Positions 1-5,592 of a stretch of DNA of 5,880 nt are shown here, one piece after another (position 1 is the stretch's first letter; every line of letters begins with the position of its first letter). The notes beneath the pieces are model-generated. The model saw nothing but the letters and a program-made list of their open reading frames with translations. It was not told the origin of the DNA and did not search any database. The stretch is from Nitrospirota bacterium (lineage in GTDB: Bacteria > Nitrospirota_A > Leptospirillia > Leptospirillales > Leptospirillaceae): NCBI GenBank assembly GCA_027415455.1, contig DAIBSV010000116.1:1-5880 (forward strand), given 5' to 3'. Made by a program: the position numbers and the translations under genes.

Positions 1-253
1 GAACAGGAAGGGGCGTCAGGGCGGCGACCATGCCGGGGAGATGGGCCGCCCCGCCGGCGCCGGCAATGATCACCCGAAGGCCGCGGTCCAGCGCCCCCTG
101 GGCGTAGGACACCATCTCGAGGGGAGTGCGGTGGGCGGAGACAACCCGGCATTCGTGCTCCACGGAAAAGGCGGCGAGAATTTCGGAGGCCCCCTTCATC
201 GTCTCCCAGTCACTCTGGCTCCCCATGATGATTCCGACCTGGGGGCGGCTCAT
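1..253 (-). CDS. purE: PurE, N5-carboxyaminoimidazole ribonucleotide mutase (N-terminal part, cut by window edge)
   Basis: Class I PurE converts N5-carboxyaminoimidazole ribonucleotide to 4-carboxyaminoimidazole ribonucleotide in cytoplasmic de novo purine synthesis, usually after PurK. The visible 84 codons start [20 protein letters not shown]. They contain the family signatures in order: GSQSD phosphate/substrate loop (residues 11-15), SAHRTP (39-44, with H41 in the position of the catalytic histidine), and [12 protein letters not shown] (64-75). The class I enzyme is usually about 160-170 residues, so roughly half is missing beyond position 1. The ATG at 253-251 overlaps the TGA of the upstream DsbA-like gene (ATGA), and only a weak GGGA lies upstream, so translation is probably coupled. 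It is the last visible gene of the minus-strand operon; purK may follow outside the window. The family call is secure. Confidence 0.95.
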   Translation of the reverse strand, partial: MSRPQVGIIMGSQSDWETMKGASEILAAFSVEHECRVVSAHRTPLEMVSYAQGALDRGLRVIIAGAGGAAHLPGMVAALTPLPV

Positions 254-891
254 GAGGCTTCCCGGATCAGGGATTCCCCCGCGAGGATGAAAAGATCGGG
301 ATTCCGCAAACCCCCGATGAAGACCCTGTCCCCTTCCGAGTTTGTCATGACGAGGGTCGGACGAACGGTCACCCCTTCGCTGCGGGCCTTTTCCCTGTCT
401 TCCTCGAGAGCCTCCGTGGCCCGTCCCGAACGAAGGGCCTCTTCTATGAGCGACATATCGAGCCCGAGAGCCCTGGCCGTTTTTCCCAGGAGCTCCGGAT
501 CTCCGATGTTGTGGCCGTCCAGGAAGGCGAGCTCCCGGAGGCGCGTGAGAAAGCGACCTCCTTTTTCCGGATCCGCGATCAGGGCCGCTTCGGCGAAGCG
601 GCAGCACTCCTCGCTCGAAGAAGGAGCCTGGCCCATCTCCCAGACTTTGGGACTCATGGCGACACCGGTTGCCCGAGAGACCTTTCCGATTCTTGGCGCA
701 AACTCCTGCTGGGAAGCCAGGCCATGTTTCTGGAGAAACTCTCCGATACTGGAATAGAGCGGAAAGAGGCGGTGCCGGAAAGAGAGCCGATCTCCAAAAT
801 GGCTTCGGAAGCGGGCGATCGCCTCCTCGGCCGCAAAGCTCCAGGAGCAGAAAGGATCGGTGTACCAATCGGCAAAAAGGACAGGTTCCAT
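250..891 (-). CDS. DsbA-superfamily (thioredoxin-fold) protein with a CxxS active-site motif
   Basis: A 213-residue protein starting [21 protein letters not shown] beta strand leads into a thioredoxin-type redox motif C15-S-W-S18, followed by a helical insertion (about 50-170). A cis-proline candidate lies in V-R-P178-T, followed by a strand-turn-strand ending IGGL. This order and length fit the DsbA/FrnE/SpxH-like group. The resolving cysteine is replaced by serine; a DPxCxWSW-type motif also occurs, as I recall, in other DsbA-family proteins of this branch, so it is probably a family trait rather than damage. There is no signal peptide, so it is likely cytoplasmic. C96 and C97 form an extra pair. 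The ATG at 891 is chosen because GGAGGA (907-902) precedes it by 10 nt; a TTG at 945 would overlap the previous gene by over 50 bp. It starts 1 bp after the TPR lipoprotein stop and overlaps purE. Substrate unknown; isomerase, adaptor or monothiol roles are all possible. Confidence 0.82.
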   Translation of the reverse strand: MEPVLFADWYTDPFCSWSFAAEEAIARFRSHFGDRLSFRHRLFPLYSSIGEFLQKHGLASQQEFAPRIGKVSRATGVAMSPKVWEMGQAPSSSEECCRFAEAALIADPEKGGRFLTRLRELAFLDGHNIGDPELLGKTARALGLDMSLIEEALRSGRATEALEEDREKARSEGVTVRPTLVMTNSEGDRVFIGGLRNPDLFILAGESLIREAS

Positions 892-892
892 G

Positions 893-1786
893 TTATTTCT
901 TTCCTCCCGAAGCGGGCGGAGCGGATTGTCCCGCTTGACCTTCAATATGTCTGATCTTTTTCAGCAATTCCTCCGCCTTGAGAATATACTTTTTGGTCTC
1001 CTCATTGGAAGGGTCGATGGCCAGAGCCGATTTCCATAGACGGATGGCCTTCGAAAGATGCTGGTGGCGGTAGGCGACGAGTCCCCGGGAGACCCGGGCA
1101 TCCCGGATGGCGAGAACCCGCTTCTTGAGAGAGAGTGCGGACTTGTTGGCCGGATCGGTGGAGAGGGCCTGGTTGGCGAGCATAAAGGAATCGTGGTAGC
1201 GACCCTGCCAGAAACGGCGGAACCCCCAATGGCTGTAGGCCGTCGCCATCAGCGGATGGAAAGATGTGCGTTTGTAGGGCTGGAGAAGATTCATCGTGCG
1301 GATGGCGAGCCGCTCCTTTCCCTCCCGGACGTCATGCAGGAGGATCCATGTGAGCATTTCTGGACGCAACGCAAGAAAAATCTCCATCGCCTTTTCAGGA
1401 TGTTTTTCCTGAAGGGTTCCCAGAAGGAGCGCCCCTTCCATCCTGTGACCGTTGCTGAAATCGGACCGGATCCGCCCGACTTGGCGATCGATGTCCCTCT
1501 GGCGAATCAGGGAGAGAAGGGCCTCCCGCTCCTGTTTGTTTCGGATGGCCCGGGCGAGGCCCAAGGCTTTTTTGTCTTCGTCCATAAGGAGCGCCCGGAC
1601 GGCCAGGGAAGCGGGTGTGTCGACCAGAATCTTTCGCGGGGGCGGAGGGGGAGCCGGCGCTTCCGGAGCCGGCGGAGGAATGCATCCTGAAAAGAGGAGG
1701 ACAAGAAGGGCCGTGAAAATCGGCAAAAGACGGATCTCTCCCTTAGACCCGGATTTGCCCGTTTCAGGGAATGGTATCTTCAGCAA
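893..1786 (-). CDS. TPR-containing lipoprotein
   Basis: A 297-residue protein with a basic N-region (K3, K11, K15, R19), a hydrophobic core (about 20-33) and a lipobox L-F-S-G-C35, so it is probably exported and lipid-anchored at C35. A proline/alanine-rich linker (36-50) follows, then an all-helical region. Two tetratricopeptide-like units are visible near 183-214 (AYSHWG...ALSTDPAN) and 229-262 (ARVSRG...ALAIDPSN), with a charged helix at 263-280 and a low-complexity tail. TPRs bind proteins, so a scaffold role in the envelope is likely; no enzymatic motif was seen. It lies 20 bp after the cyclase stop and 1 bp before the DsbA-like start, in one operon. The start is uncertain: TTG at 1786 has a weak GAGAG-type site 8 nt upstream, while an internal TTG at 1726 has GGGAGAG but would leave a signal peptide with no positive charge, so the longer form is preferred. 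Confidence 0.78.
   Translation of the reverse strand: MLKIPFPETGKSGSKGEIRLLPIFTALLVLLFSGCIPPPAPEAPAPPPPPRKILVDTPASLAVRALLMDEDKKALGLARAIRNKQEREALLSLIRQRDIDRQVGRIRSDFSNGHRMEGALLLGTLQEKHPEKAMEIFLALRPEMLTWILLHDVREGKERLAIRTMNLLQPYKRTSFHPLMATAYSHWGFRRFWQGRYHDSFMLANQALSTDPANKSALSLKKRVLAIRDARVSRGLVAYRHQHLSKAIRLWKSALAIDPSNEETKKYILKAEELLKKIRHIEGQAGQSAPPASGGKK
902..907 (-). promoter_or_regulatory. Ribosome binding site of the DsbA-like gene
   Basis: GGAGGA on the minus strand, 10 nt before the ATG at 891, lies inside the last codons of the upstream lipoprotein gene. It decides for the ATG at 891 over the in-frame TTG at 945. Confidence 0.65.
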
Positions 1787-1806
1787 AGTGCAATCTTTCT
1801 CTCGGA

Positions 1807-3180
1807 TTAAAGGACATGAACAAGAACCGGGTCATCCAGCCCTTTTGGCGTTACGATACGGGTCGTTTGCCGGAGGCTTTCGTAATTGCCGGCCAGACGT
1901 TTCCAGAGGTTGTCCGAGACAAGGATCTCTCCGGGCCCCGCCTCCTCCTGGATCCTGTAAGCGATATTCACCGGACCTCCCACCACAGTATACTCCATGC
2001 GCGTCTTGGATCCTATGTGGCCAACCACACCTTCTCCGATATGGAGCCCCAGACCGAACTGGACATGGGGCATTCCCTGCGCCTTTCTCGATTCCGACAG
2101 GTCCCTGATTCTTTTTCGTATGGAAAGCGCGCATGCCAGGGCGCTTTCCGGATGGGACTCCGAAAACTGCGGGATACCGAAGACGATCATGATTCCGTCG
2201 CCCATGATGTTGTTGACCGATCCCTGATGCAGGAATATCTCGTCGATGAAGGAGTTGAAATAGTCGTTCAGGATCTGGACCACCTCTTCAGAGGGAAGCT
2301 GGCTTGAGAGCCGGGTGAAGTTGCGGATGTCGGCGAATATGAGCACCACCTCCTGACGGATTCCTCCCAGATGGATCAGCTCGGGATGGTTGATCAGGTG
2401 TTCGGCGACATCGGGAGAGACGTACCGGATCAGAGCCTTTTCCAGGCGTTCTTTATGCTCCATTTCGCGGGCCATACGGTTGAAGGCGACGACGAGATCG
2501 CCCGTTTCGTCCCGAAGAGCGGGAGTGCTGACACGGATAAAATCCCCCTCGAGAATTCTTTCGGTCGCGTTTCTGAGCGACCGTATGGGGCGTGAGATGT
2601 AGGCGGAAAGAAAAAGGGATCCCAGGAGGGCCAGAAGGAGGCTCCCCCCTCCCAAAAACAGAAAAGAGCGCGCGATCTTGGCCCTGACAATCTCGTAGGG
2701 GGCATCCGAAAGAAAGAGGACCACCTGTCCCACATCCACTCCATGAAACTGGATTGGATCGGAGAGCTGATAAATATGGCGTTTCTTCAGGTGCCGGAGG
2801 ACGAGCCCTTCCTTGCCATCCGGTCGGAAAACCCCCGCCGGTTGCGGAGGGAGAAGAACTCGGCTTCCGGAAGAGGGGGTGGTATCATTTTCGATGCGCC
2901 CCTCGAGAACTCCCTTTCGATCGAAGACATAGACGCCGAGGACGCCGGGAGAGTGTTCGAAGACACCAAGATTGTCCTCCAGTGCCATCCGGTCGTTCTT
3001 GAGGAGCGGGAGAGAAAGAGAGCGTGTCAATTCGAGAAGAAGGAGCCGGTTGTCTTTGGCGATCTGGTCCTTCGTCTGGTGAAGAATCTGGTGTTCCAGA
3101 AGGATATAACCGAATCCCAGGGAAAAAGAAAGGACCAGGACTGAAAGAAACAGGATTTTGTTGAAGAGGGAAATTCTCAA
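1807..3180 (-). CDS. Membrane-bound class III nucleotide (adenylate/guanylate) cyclase: sensor-HAMP-cyclase
   Basis: A 457-residue protein predicted to make a cyclic nucleotide from a purine NTP in response to an external cue. Domains in order: TM1 (about 7-28), periplasmic sensor resembling a Cache/PAS-type fold (29-171, with VYVFDRKG at 83-90), TM2 (172-194), HAMP (195-247, with P198 and the D-E-T-G motif 224-227), and catalytic domain (about 272-430, tail to 457). Both metal aspartates are present, D284 in FADIRNFT and D328 in MGDG, as are the transition-state residues N405 and R409 in VNIAYR. Both residues that normally read the base are changed: the lysine of the DKxxGD pattern is N324 and the aspartate of GDxVN is G402. 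ATP specificity is therefore unproven. The TTG start is supported by GGAG 5 nt upstream, TM1 directly downstream and no other start further upstream. It is the first gene of the purE operon. Confidence 0.9.
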   Translation of the reverse strand: MRISLFNKILFLSVLVLSFSLGFGYILLEHQILHQTKDQIAKDNRLLLLELTRSLSLPLLKNDRMALEDNLGVFEHSPGVLGVYVFDRKGVLEGRIENDTTPSSGSRVLLPPQPAGVFRPDGKEGLVLRHLKKRHIYQLSDPIQFHGVDVGQVVLFLSDAPYEIVRAKIARSFLFLGGGSLLLALLGSLFLSAYISRPIRSLRNATERILEGDFIRVSTPALRDETGDLVVAFNRMAREMEHKERLEKALIRYVSPDVAEHLINHPELIHLGGIRQEVVLIFADIRNFTRLSSQLPSEEVVQILNDYFNSFIDEIFLHQGSVNNIMGDGIMIVFGIPQFSESHPESALACALSIRKRIRDLSESRKAQGMPHVQFGLGLHIGEGVVGHIGSKTRMEYTVVGGPVNIAYRIQEEAGPGEILVSDNLWKRLAGNYESLRQTTRIVTPKGLDDPVLVHVL

Positions 3181-3185
3181 AAATT

Positions 3186-3189
3186 CTCC
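3186..3189 (-). promoter_or_regulatory. Ribosome binding site supporting the TTG start of the cyclase
   Basis: GGAG on the minus strand, 5 nt before the TTG at 3180-3178. The next internal ATG (residue 65) would delete TM1, and no ATG, GTG or TTG occurs in frame just upstream, so this site fixes the rare start codon. Confidence 0.6.
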
Positions 3190-3198
3190 GTCCGGCGA

Positions 3199-3214
3199 CT
3201 CCCGGGAGCGCTCC
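3199..3214. repeat. Two overlapping perfect 10-bp palindromes in the divergent intergenic region
   Basis: CTCCCGGGAG (3199-3208) and GGAGCGCTCC (3205-3214) share four bases. Both are perfectly self-complementary. In the predicted cyclase mRNA leader they lie 10-28 nt upstream of the GGAG ribosome binding site, and their CTCC could pair with it. They could be an operator, a leader hairpin or chance in GC-rich DNA. Confidence 0.45.
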
Positions 3215-3232
3215 GTCGATCGGTCATGAAAT

Positions 3233-3247
3233 TCGGCAAAATGCCGA
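3233..3247. repeat. Inverted repeat TCGGCA-AAA-TGCCGA, candidate operator
   Basis: Perfect 6-bp arms around a 3-bp spacer, in the region between the divergent cyclase and the degenerate-GGDEF gene. It lies about 25 bp downstream of the -10 element of the minus-strand promoter and about 40 bp upstream of the plus-strand ribosome binding site, so a protein bound here could affect both genes. No regulator family is recognised from the sequence. Confidence 0.4.
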
Positions 3248-3271
3248 TGAGTCGAAGGAAAGAATCAGTTC

Positions 3272-3301
3272 ATTCTATGGAAGGCGGAGAGGACTTGTCA
3301 A
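3272..3301 (-). promoter_or_regulatory. Sigma70-type promoter for the cyclase-lipoprotein-DsbA-purE operon
   Basis: On the minus strand a perfect -35 TTGACA (3301-3296) is followed by an 18-bp spacer and a -10 TAGAAT (3277-3272; one mismatch to TATAAT). Transcription would start near 3265, giving a leader of about 85 nt before the TTG at 3180. The promoter overlaps the ribosome binding site and start codon of the divergent plus-strand gene. Not experimentally supported. Confidence 0.6.
3286..3292 (+). promoter_or_regulatory. Ribosome binding site selecting the TTG start at 3295
   Basis: GGAGAGG ends 2 nt before the TTG at 3295-3297 (5 nt when measured from the GGAG core). The upstream in-frame ATGs at 3226, 3241, 3247 and 3277 have no comparable site at proper spacing. 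A start here places a short basic N-region directly before the first membrane helix. Confidence 0.6.
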
Positions 3302-4659
3302 AAACTCTAATCGGTCCAATTCTGGTGGCTGGAGGCATTCTACTGGCGAGTCTGGGCGGTATCCGATCCGGACCCGTGTTCGCCACCCGTTCCCCCGCCT
3401 TTTTTTCTGACATCCCCCAGGCCAGGCTGATCAGCGTCGAGGATCTCAGACGTTCGGAAAAATTTCTCCGAAAAGATCTGGGACTGGAGAATGGAGCGCA
3501 GCACTCTCCTCTGCCCCTTTGGGAACGATCGCTTCTGGCCCATCCCTTTCTGGTTTTTGGAAGCTCTCTCCTGTTTCTTGGGGGAATCGTGGGATTCATC
3601 GTCATCTTCAGACGTCAGAACCGATTGCTCGAGGAAGGTCTGGCGAAGATCCGGGAGCAGGAAGAGGTCCGAGGATCAGGATTTCCCGGGCTGGCGAAGG
3701 CCCCGGCTCCCCTTCATCGCCTCCTTGAAAACGAAAAGGACGAGATCGCAAGACTTCCTGCGATTCCTCCTGAAAAAGCCTTGAGAAAGGTCGACAATGT
3801 CCTGGACTCCCTTCGGCAGACCCTGGGAGCGGGAATGCGAAACAGCCGGATTTCGCTTTTTCGGTTCGATGAAAAAGAGTCCCAGTTCCGGATCTGCGGT
3901 TTCAGCAACGGCCCCGAATTCCAGAATCTCAACACGGCGATTCTCTTTCCGGCGGAGGTCATGGGCCTTCCGCTCCGCGTCCTTTCTCCTTTTCGGAAAA
4001 AAGAAGGCGGATGGATTTTTCCCTTCGTCGTCGATTCGGGGGCTTTTTGCGCGATCCTTCTCGAAATGGGATCGGGGGAGCCTCCGAATGCCTGGACCGA
4101 TTCGGTCCAGGAGTCGATGCCGCTCATCAAGGCGTTGGTCGCACGCCAGGAAAGTGAAGGTGAAGACGCCTCGCTGACCACCCGGGATTCTTCGGGTTCG
4201 CTGGACTATCGGGCCACAATGAACCGTCTGCTGGAAGAATGGAGCCGGACCCGGAGACTCGGGATTCCCTTTTCCGTCATCGCCCTCCATTTCGACAATC
4301 TTCCCGAGGTAGAACGATACTATGGAACGGGCCCCATGGAACTCGCATGGACCCGGATCACCGGAACCATCGCCGCCACTTTGAGGGCCACCGACTGGAT
4401 CATGCGGCCTCAGGAAGACCTGCTCATGATCCAGATTCTGGAGGCCGGCCCCCTCGAAGGCCGTGCCGTCGCGAGTCGCATCGCCAAAGCCCTCTCCCGG
4501 TTCGGACAGTCCGAAAAGCTCGAGAAGGGACTTCATTATCGGGGAGTCATGATTTCCTACCCGCCGGAATCCGCCCCCTCGATCCACACCTTTCTCGATC
4601 AGATTCTGGAACGGCTCTCCGAGCGGACCGACTTTGAAGGCACTTTTTTCCACGCCTGA
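3295..4659 (+). CDS. Two-pass membrane protein with GAF-like region and degenerate GGDEF domain
   Basis: About 454 residues if translation starts at the TTG at 3295 (MSKTLIGPILVAGG...); an ATG at 3226 in frame would add 23 residues but lacks a ribosome binding site. TM1 (3-22), a loop of about 60 residues, TM2 (84-105), a short charged helix (108-124), a GAF-like stretch (about 162-287) and a C-terminal domain (303-402) whose helices and strands follow a GGDEF domain: RTRRLGIPFSVIALHFDNL corresponds to the (RRYGRPLALLLLDLDHFK)-type strand. The signature has become Q-E-D-L-L (373-377), the first metal aspartate is H332, and the substrate-binding N and D of the NDxxGH segment are E and R. It should not make c-di-GMP; a binding, sensory or scaffold role is inferred. 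Divergent from the cyclase. A plus-strand promoter was not identified. Confidence 0.75.
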   Translation: MSKTLIGPILVAGGILLASLGGIRSGPVFATRSPAFFSDIPQARLISVEDLRRSEKFLRKDLGLENGAQHSPLPLWERSLLAHPFLVFGSSLLFLGGIVGFIVIFRRQNRLLEEGLAKIREQEEVRGSGFPGLAKAPAPLHRLLENEKDEIARLPAIPPEKALRKVDNVLDSLRQTLGAGMRNSRISLFRFDEKESQFRICGFSNGPEFQNLNTAILFPAEVMGLPLRVLSPFRKKEGGWIFPFVVDSGAFCAILLEMGSGEPPNAWTDSVQESMPLIKALVARQESEGEDASLTTRDSSGSLDYRATMNRLLEEWSRTRRLGIPFSVIALHFDNLPEVERYYGTGPMELAWTRITGTIAATLRATDWIMRPQEDLLMIQILEAGPLEGRAVASRIAKALSRFGQSEKLEKGLHYRGVMISYPPESAPSIHTFLDQILERLSERTDFEGTFFHA

Positions 4660-4668
4660 ACATGACGC

Positions 4669-5592
4669 CTAATCGGCATCGAACCAATGGCGAAGCACAT
4701 TCCGGAAATGTTCGGAATCGGGGGTTCGGATATTTTTGAAAAGGATCCGAACGAAGGCCACGTCCCTTCGGGACATCTCCGTTCGGCCGAGCCCCGTTTC
4801 AACCCCGGACGCCTCCATCATCGTTCGGGCAGCCTCCCGATATTTCCCCATTCTTGCCTTCGCGAGAGAGATGCCTTCAAGATCAAAGGCGATCCCGGCA
4901 TGGTTTCGAATCTTTTCATCCTTGGCGAGGGCCTTGCCGAATTGGCGAAGGGCCTCGTTGTCATCTCCGGAAAGATAGGCATTCCGGCCAAGGCTGGCAT
5001 GATCTGTGGCGACCGATAGCGGATCCTTTCTCCGACGATCGAGCTCCAGGGCCTTTCTGAAAAGGGGGATTGCCCCCCGATAGTCTTTTCGCCCTGAGGC
5101 TCTCATGCCCTCGACCTGGAAGAGCCGGGCCTCGAGATGATCTCTTTCATCAGAGCCGGAGGGCATGGCGTCCGCGATGCGGTGGGCCTCCGCGATCCAG
5201 GGTCCGGCCTGTCCCGGAGGGGCGATTTCAGAGGACAGGATATAGGTTTCGACCCTCTTGTCGGGGTAGTCGCTGACCTTTTCAAGGACAAGGGCCCTGT
5301 CGATCCACTGCCTGGAGGCGTCGACACGTCCAAGATAGAATGAAATCCTTGCCAGCCGATTCATGTCGTCAATCGTCCCCGGAAGATCGTCGGAAAGCTG
5401 GTGCATCCGCAGGGCCTTCCTGATGGATGAAAGCGCCTGGTCCGGGTGGTTCTGCATCAGGAGTTCCTGGGCACTGGAGAGATTTTCTCTCGCCTTGACC
5501 CTGTTGGGATGAGTCTCCGGTGCTCCCGCGCATCCCGAGAGGAGGGCGAGGAGAAGCAGCCCTCCCAGAGTCGTGCGAATGCCGGACGTCAT
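4669..5592 (-). CDS. TPR-repeat lipoprotein downstream of an MCE/MlaD-type gene
   Basis: A 307-residue protein starting MTSGIRTTLGGLLLLALLSG with a short signal peptide (R6, hydrophobic 9-18) and lipobox L-L-S-G-C21; the mature protein begins CAGAPE. The rest is helical with tetratricopeptide-like units near 33-66 (ENLSSAQELL...ALSSIRKAL), 75-108, 155-187 (YRGAIPLFRKALELD), 194-227 (GDDNEALRQFGKALAKD) and 234-267. No catalytic motif was seen, so protein-protein binding in the envelope is likely. The ATG at 5592 overlaps the TGA of the upstream gene by 4 bp, and AAGGGGGTG just upstream is a near-consensus ribosome binding site. The overlap with a probable MlaD-type gene suggests it is an accessory lipoprotein of that transporter; this is inference from context. 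It ends 9 bp from the convergent stop at 4659. Confidence 0.82.
   Translation of the reverse strand: MTSGIRTTLGGLLLLALLSGCAGAPETHPNRVKARENLSSAQELLMQNHPDQALSSIRKALRMHQLSDDLPGTIDDMNRLARISFYLGRVDASRQWIDRALVLEKVSDYPDKRVETYILSSEIAPPGQAGPWIAEAHRIADAMPSGSDERDHLEARLFQVEGMRASGRKDYRGAIPLFRKALELDRRRKDPLSVATDHASLGRNAYLSGDDNEALRQFGKALAKDEKIRNHAGIAFDLEGISLAKARMGKYREAARTMMEASGVETGLGRTEMSRRDVAFVRILFKNIRTPDSEHFRNVLRHWFDAD
4724..4752. repeat. Inverted repeat with 8-bp arms near the convergent gene ends
   Basis: GTTCGGAT (4724-4731) and ATCCGAAC (4745-4752) are perfectly complementary around a 13-bp AT-rich loop, inside the last codons of the TPR lipoprotein gene and about 65 bp past the stop of the plus-strand gene. 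A smaller ATTCCG/CGGAAT pair lies just before it (4699-4718). There is no T-tract after either arm, so a classical intrinsic terminator is not supported; it could still stall plus-strand read-through. Confidence 0.35.

Noticed and set aside
41..757. A 238-codon plus-strand open frame across purE and the DsbA-like gene
   Set aside because: The opposite strand carries unmistakable PurE motifs and a thioredoxin-fold protein; the plus-strand product is low-complexity and has no family features.
891..945. TTG at 945 as the start of the DsbA-like protein
   Set aside because: It overlaps the upstream lipoprotein gene by over 50 bp and adds 18 charged residues not expected before the first thioredoxin-fold strand; GGAGGA supports the ATG at 891.
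1058..2307. Several plus-strand open frames opposite the TPR lipoprotein and the end of the cyclase
   Set aside because: They lie antisense to well-supported genes with lipobox, TPR and cyclase motifs and show no coherent protein features.
3226..3294. ATG at 3226 as the start of the degenerate-GGDEF protein
   Set aside because: No ribosome binding site precedes it, it would leave only 45 bp for two divergent promoters, and the extra 23 residues contain the inverted repeat and the opposing promoter. It remains a possible alternative.
3676..4653. A 325-codon open frame on the minus strand antisense to the degenerate-GGDEF gene
   Set aside because: It has no recognisable domain, is rich in G, P, R and E as expected of a reverse-frame shadow in GC-rich DNA, lacks a clear ribosome binding site, and the plus-strand gene has membrane helices and domain structure.
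4724..4752. Inverted repeat as an intrinsic terminator
   Set aside because: No run of T follows on either strand, and it lies within coding sequence.
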